Positions 5,809 to 6,860 of a stretch of DNA of 6,860 bases are shown here, in pieces. The stretch covers positions 1 to 6,860 of the forward strand of contig DATGIQ010000549.1 of assembly GCA_035295665.1 (NCBI GenBank), in the 5' to 3' direction. The stretch is from DATGIQ01 sp035295665 (lineage in GTDB: Bacteria > Planctomycetota > Planctomycetia > Gemmatales > Gemmataceae). The notes below the pieces were generated by a model. The model ran no database searches, was not told the origin of the DNA, and saw only the letters and a program-made list of their open reading frames with translations. Position numbers and translations under genes: made by a program. Each line of letters starts with the position of its first letter. Position 1 is the stretch's first letter.

Positions 5809-6860
5809 TTACTTCTTGTCGGGCGGGGACTCCGGCATCGTGAAGAGCTGTCCGCTGCTGGAGCCGGTGCCGCCGCGCAGTTCCCGCTGCGGACGGGTGC
5901 TGGCGGCTGCCTCTTCGGCGTTCTCTTCGGGCTCCTCTTCGGGGCCGCCATAGAGGTTTTTGCGGCTCAAGCCGATCTTGCGTTCCTTGGGCTCGACGCG
6001 GAGGACCTTCACCTCGATTTCGTCGCCGACCTTGACGACTTCCTCGGGGCTCTCAACTTTGTGGTCCGCCAGCTCGGAGATATGCAGCAGTCCTTCGAGC
6101 CCCGGCTCCAATTCGACAAAGACACCAAAATTGGTGAGCTTGGTGACCTTGCCTTTCTTGACATCGCCTGGATGGTACCGACCGGGAATATCGCCTTCCC
6201 ACGGGTCGCTGGCCATTTGCTTGAGCCCCAGCGCGACCCGCTTGCGTTCCTGGTCCACATTCAGAACGACGCACGTGACCTTATCCCCCTTGCTGACCAC
6301 TTCGCTGGGATGGCTCACCTTGCGGACCCAGCTCATGTCACTGACGTGCAGCAAGCCATCGATCCCTTCCTCAATCTCGATGAAGGCGCCGTAATTGGTG
6401 AGATTGCGCACCGTGCCGGTAATGACGGTGCCCGGCGGATATCGCTCGGCCACCTTGTCCCAGGGATTGGGCTGAACTTGCTTCATGCCCAGGGAGATTT
6501 CTTGCTTTTCCTTGTTAATATTCAGCACCTGGACTTCGATCTGGTCGCCGATGGACACCAGCTCGCTCGGATGATTGATGCGCTTGGTCCAGCTCATTTC
6601 GCTGATGTGCACCAAGCCTTCAATGCCTGGTTCGAGCTTGACGAAGGCGCCGTAGCTCATGACGTTGACGACTTCGCCGGTGTGCCGGCTGCCAATCGGA
6701 TACTTGGCCTCCACATTGGCCCACGGACTCGGCGACTTCTGCTTGAGGCCCAGGGCGATCTTTTCCTGGTCCTTGTCCACGGAGATGATGAAGACCTCGA
6801 GCTGCTGGTCGATGTGTACCACTACGTGCGGGTTGGCGACCCGGCCCCAGCTCATGTCGG
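5809..6860 (-). CDS. rpsA: 30S ribosomal protein S1, 5'-partial (C-terminal part)
   Basis: The frame stays open to the right edge. The first in-window Met (6855) lies inside an S1 domain (an xSDMSWGR-like block), so the gene starts beyond the window. About 349 C-terminal residues are visible: the end of one S1 (OB-fold) domain, then three whole ones at about residues 54-130, 141-217 and 228-304 counted from that Met. Each has (Y/F)GxFVxLEPGxEGLxHxSE-type RNA-binding strands and a V-[LI]-x-[VI] strand near its end. Bacterial S1 usually has four to six such domains and binds mRNA on the 30S subunit to help initiation. The last domain replaces MSW with LAD, typical of a terminal domain. An acidic, low-complexity tail (about 305-348, PEEEPEENAEE then Ser/Gly-rich) follows. 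Other multi-S1 proteins are possible but fit less well. Confidence 0.92.
   Translation of the reverse strand, partial: DMSWGRVANPHVVVHIDQQLEVFIISVDKDQEKIALGLKQKSPSPWANVEAKYPIGSRHTGEVVNVMSYGAFVKLEPGIEGLVHISEMSWTKRINHPSELVSIGDQIEVQVLNINKEKQEISLGMKQVQPNPWDKVAERYPPGTVITGTVRNLTNYGAFIEIEEGIDGLLHVSDMSWVRKVSHPSEVVSKGDKVTCVVLNVDQERKRVALGLKQMASDPWEGDIPGRYHPGDVKKGKVTKLTNFGVFVELEPGLEGLLHISELADHKVESPEEVVKVGDEIEVKVLRVEPKERKIGLSRKNLYGGPEEEPEENAEEAAASTRPQRELRGGTGSSSGQLFTMPESPPDKK
5956..6720 (-). repeat. S1-domain tandem repeats, 261-bp period
   Basis: Linker Pro-Trp pairs recur at residues 44-45, 131-132 and 218-219, and the YGAF/YGAF/FGVF strands at 68, 155 and 242. Both give an exact 87-residue (261-bp) period. 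The DNA keeps visible similarity, for example CCAGCTCAT at three sites (6328 region, 6590 region and 6847 region). Confidence 0.8.

Noticed and set aside
5595..5951. 118-codon minus-strand frame overlapping the end of rpsA
   Set aside because: It shares sequence with the rpsA tail in another frame. Its Pro/Arg/Ser-rich composition reflects the low-complexity tail and the stem-loop.

Overview
The window looks like chromosomal DNA from a GC-rich planctomycete, possibly of the Gemmatales or a related order. This is inferred from gene content: a PD40/SdrD-type/DUF4214 mosaic surface protein, a planctomycete-style short RpoD-like sigma factor, small TPR and HEAT-repeat exported proteins, generous intergenic spacers and few strong Shine-Dalgarno sites. 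I see no tRNA, rRNA, CRISPR array, insertion sequence or phage gene.

Layout: the 3' part of a large plus-strand gene for an exported multidomain protein (beta-propeller blades, then a Ca-binding SdrD B-like domain, then four DUF4214-type repeats) enters from the left edge and ends at 1720. A 315-base convergent spacer follows. The other four genes are all on the minus strand. In order of transcription they are ribosomal protein S1 (rpsA; its 5' part lies beyond the right edge), a primary-like sigma-70 factor, a TPR lipoprotein, and a HEAT-like exported protein of unknown function. The minus-strand genes share direction, but gaps of 126 to 375 bases separate them. A stem-loop follows every stop codon in the window, so they look like separately ended transcripts rather than a tight operon.

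Functional picture: rpsA and the sigma factor are housekeeping expression genes, one for mRNA binding during translation initiation and one for promoter recognition. The TPR and HEAT proteins carry export signals and probably act in the cell envelope as protein-interaction scaffolds. The plus-strand protein is probably secreted or surface-bound.

I found no convincing new multi-gene system. The points most worth a second look are unusual residues in the sigma factor's -10 recognition surface, a perfect palindrome inside the spacer of a candidate promoter, and the recurring U-poor stem-loops after each gene.
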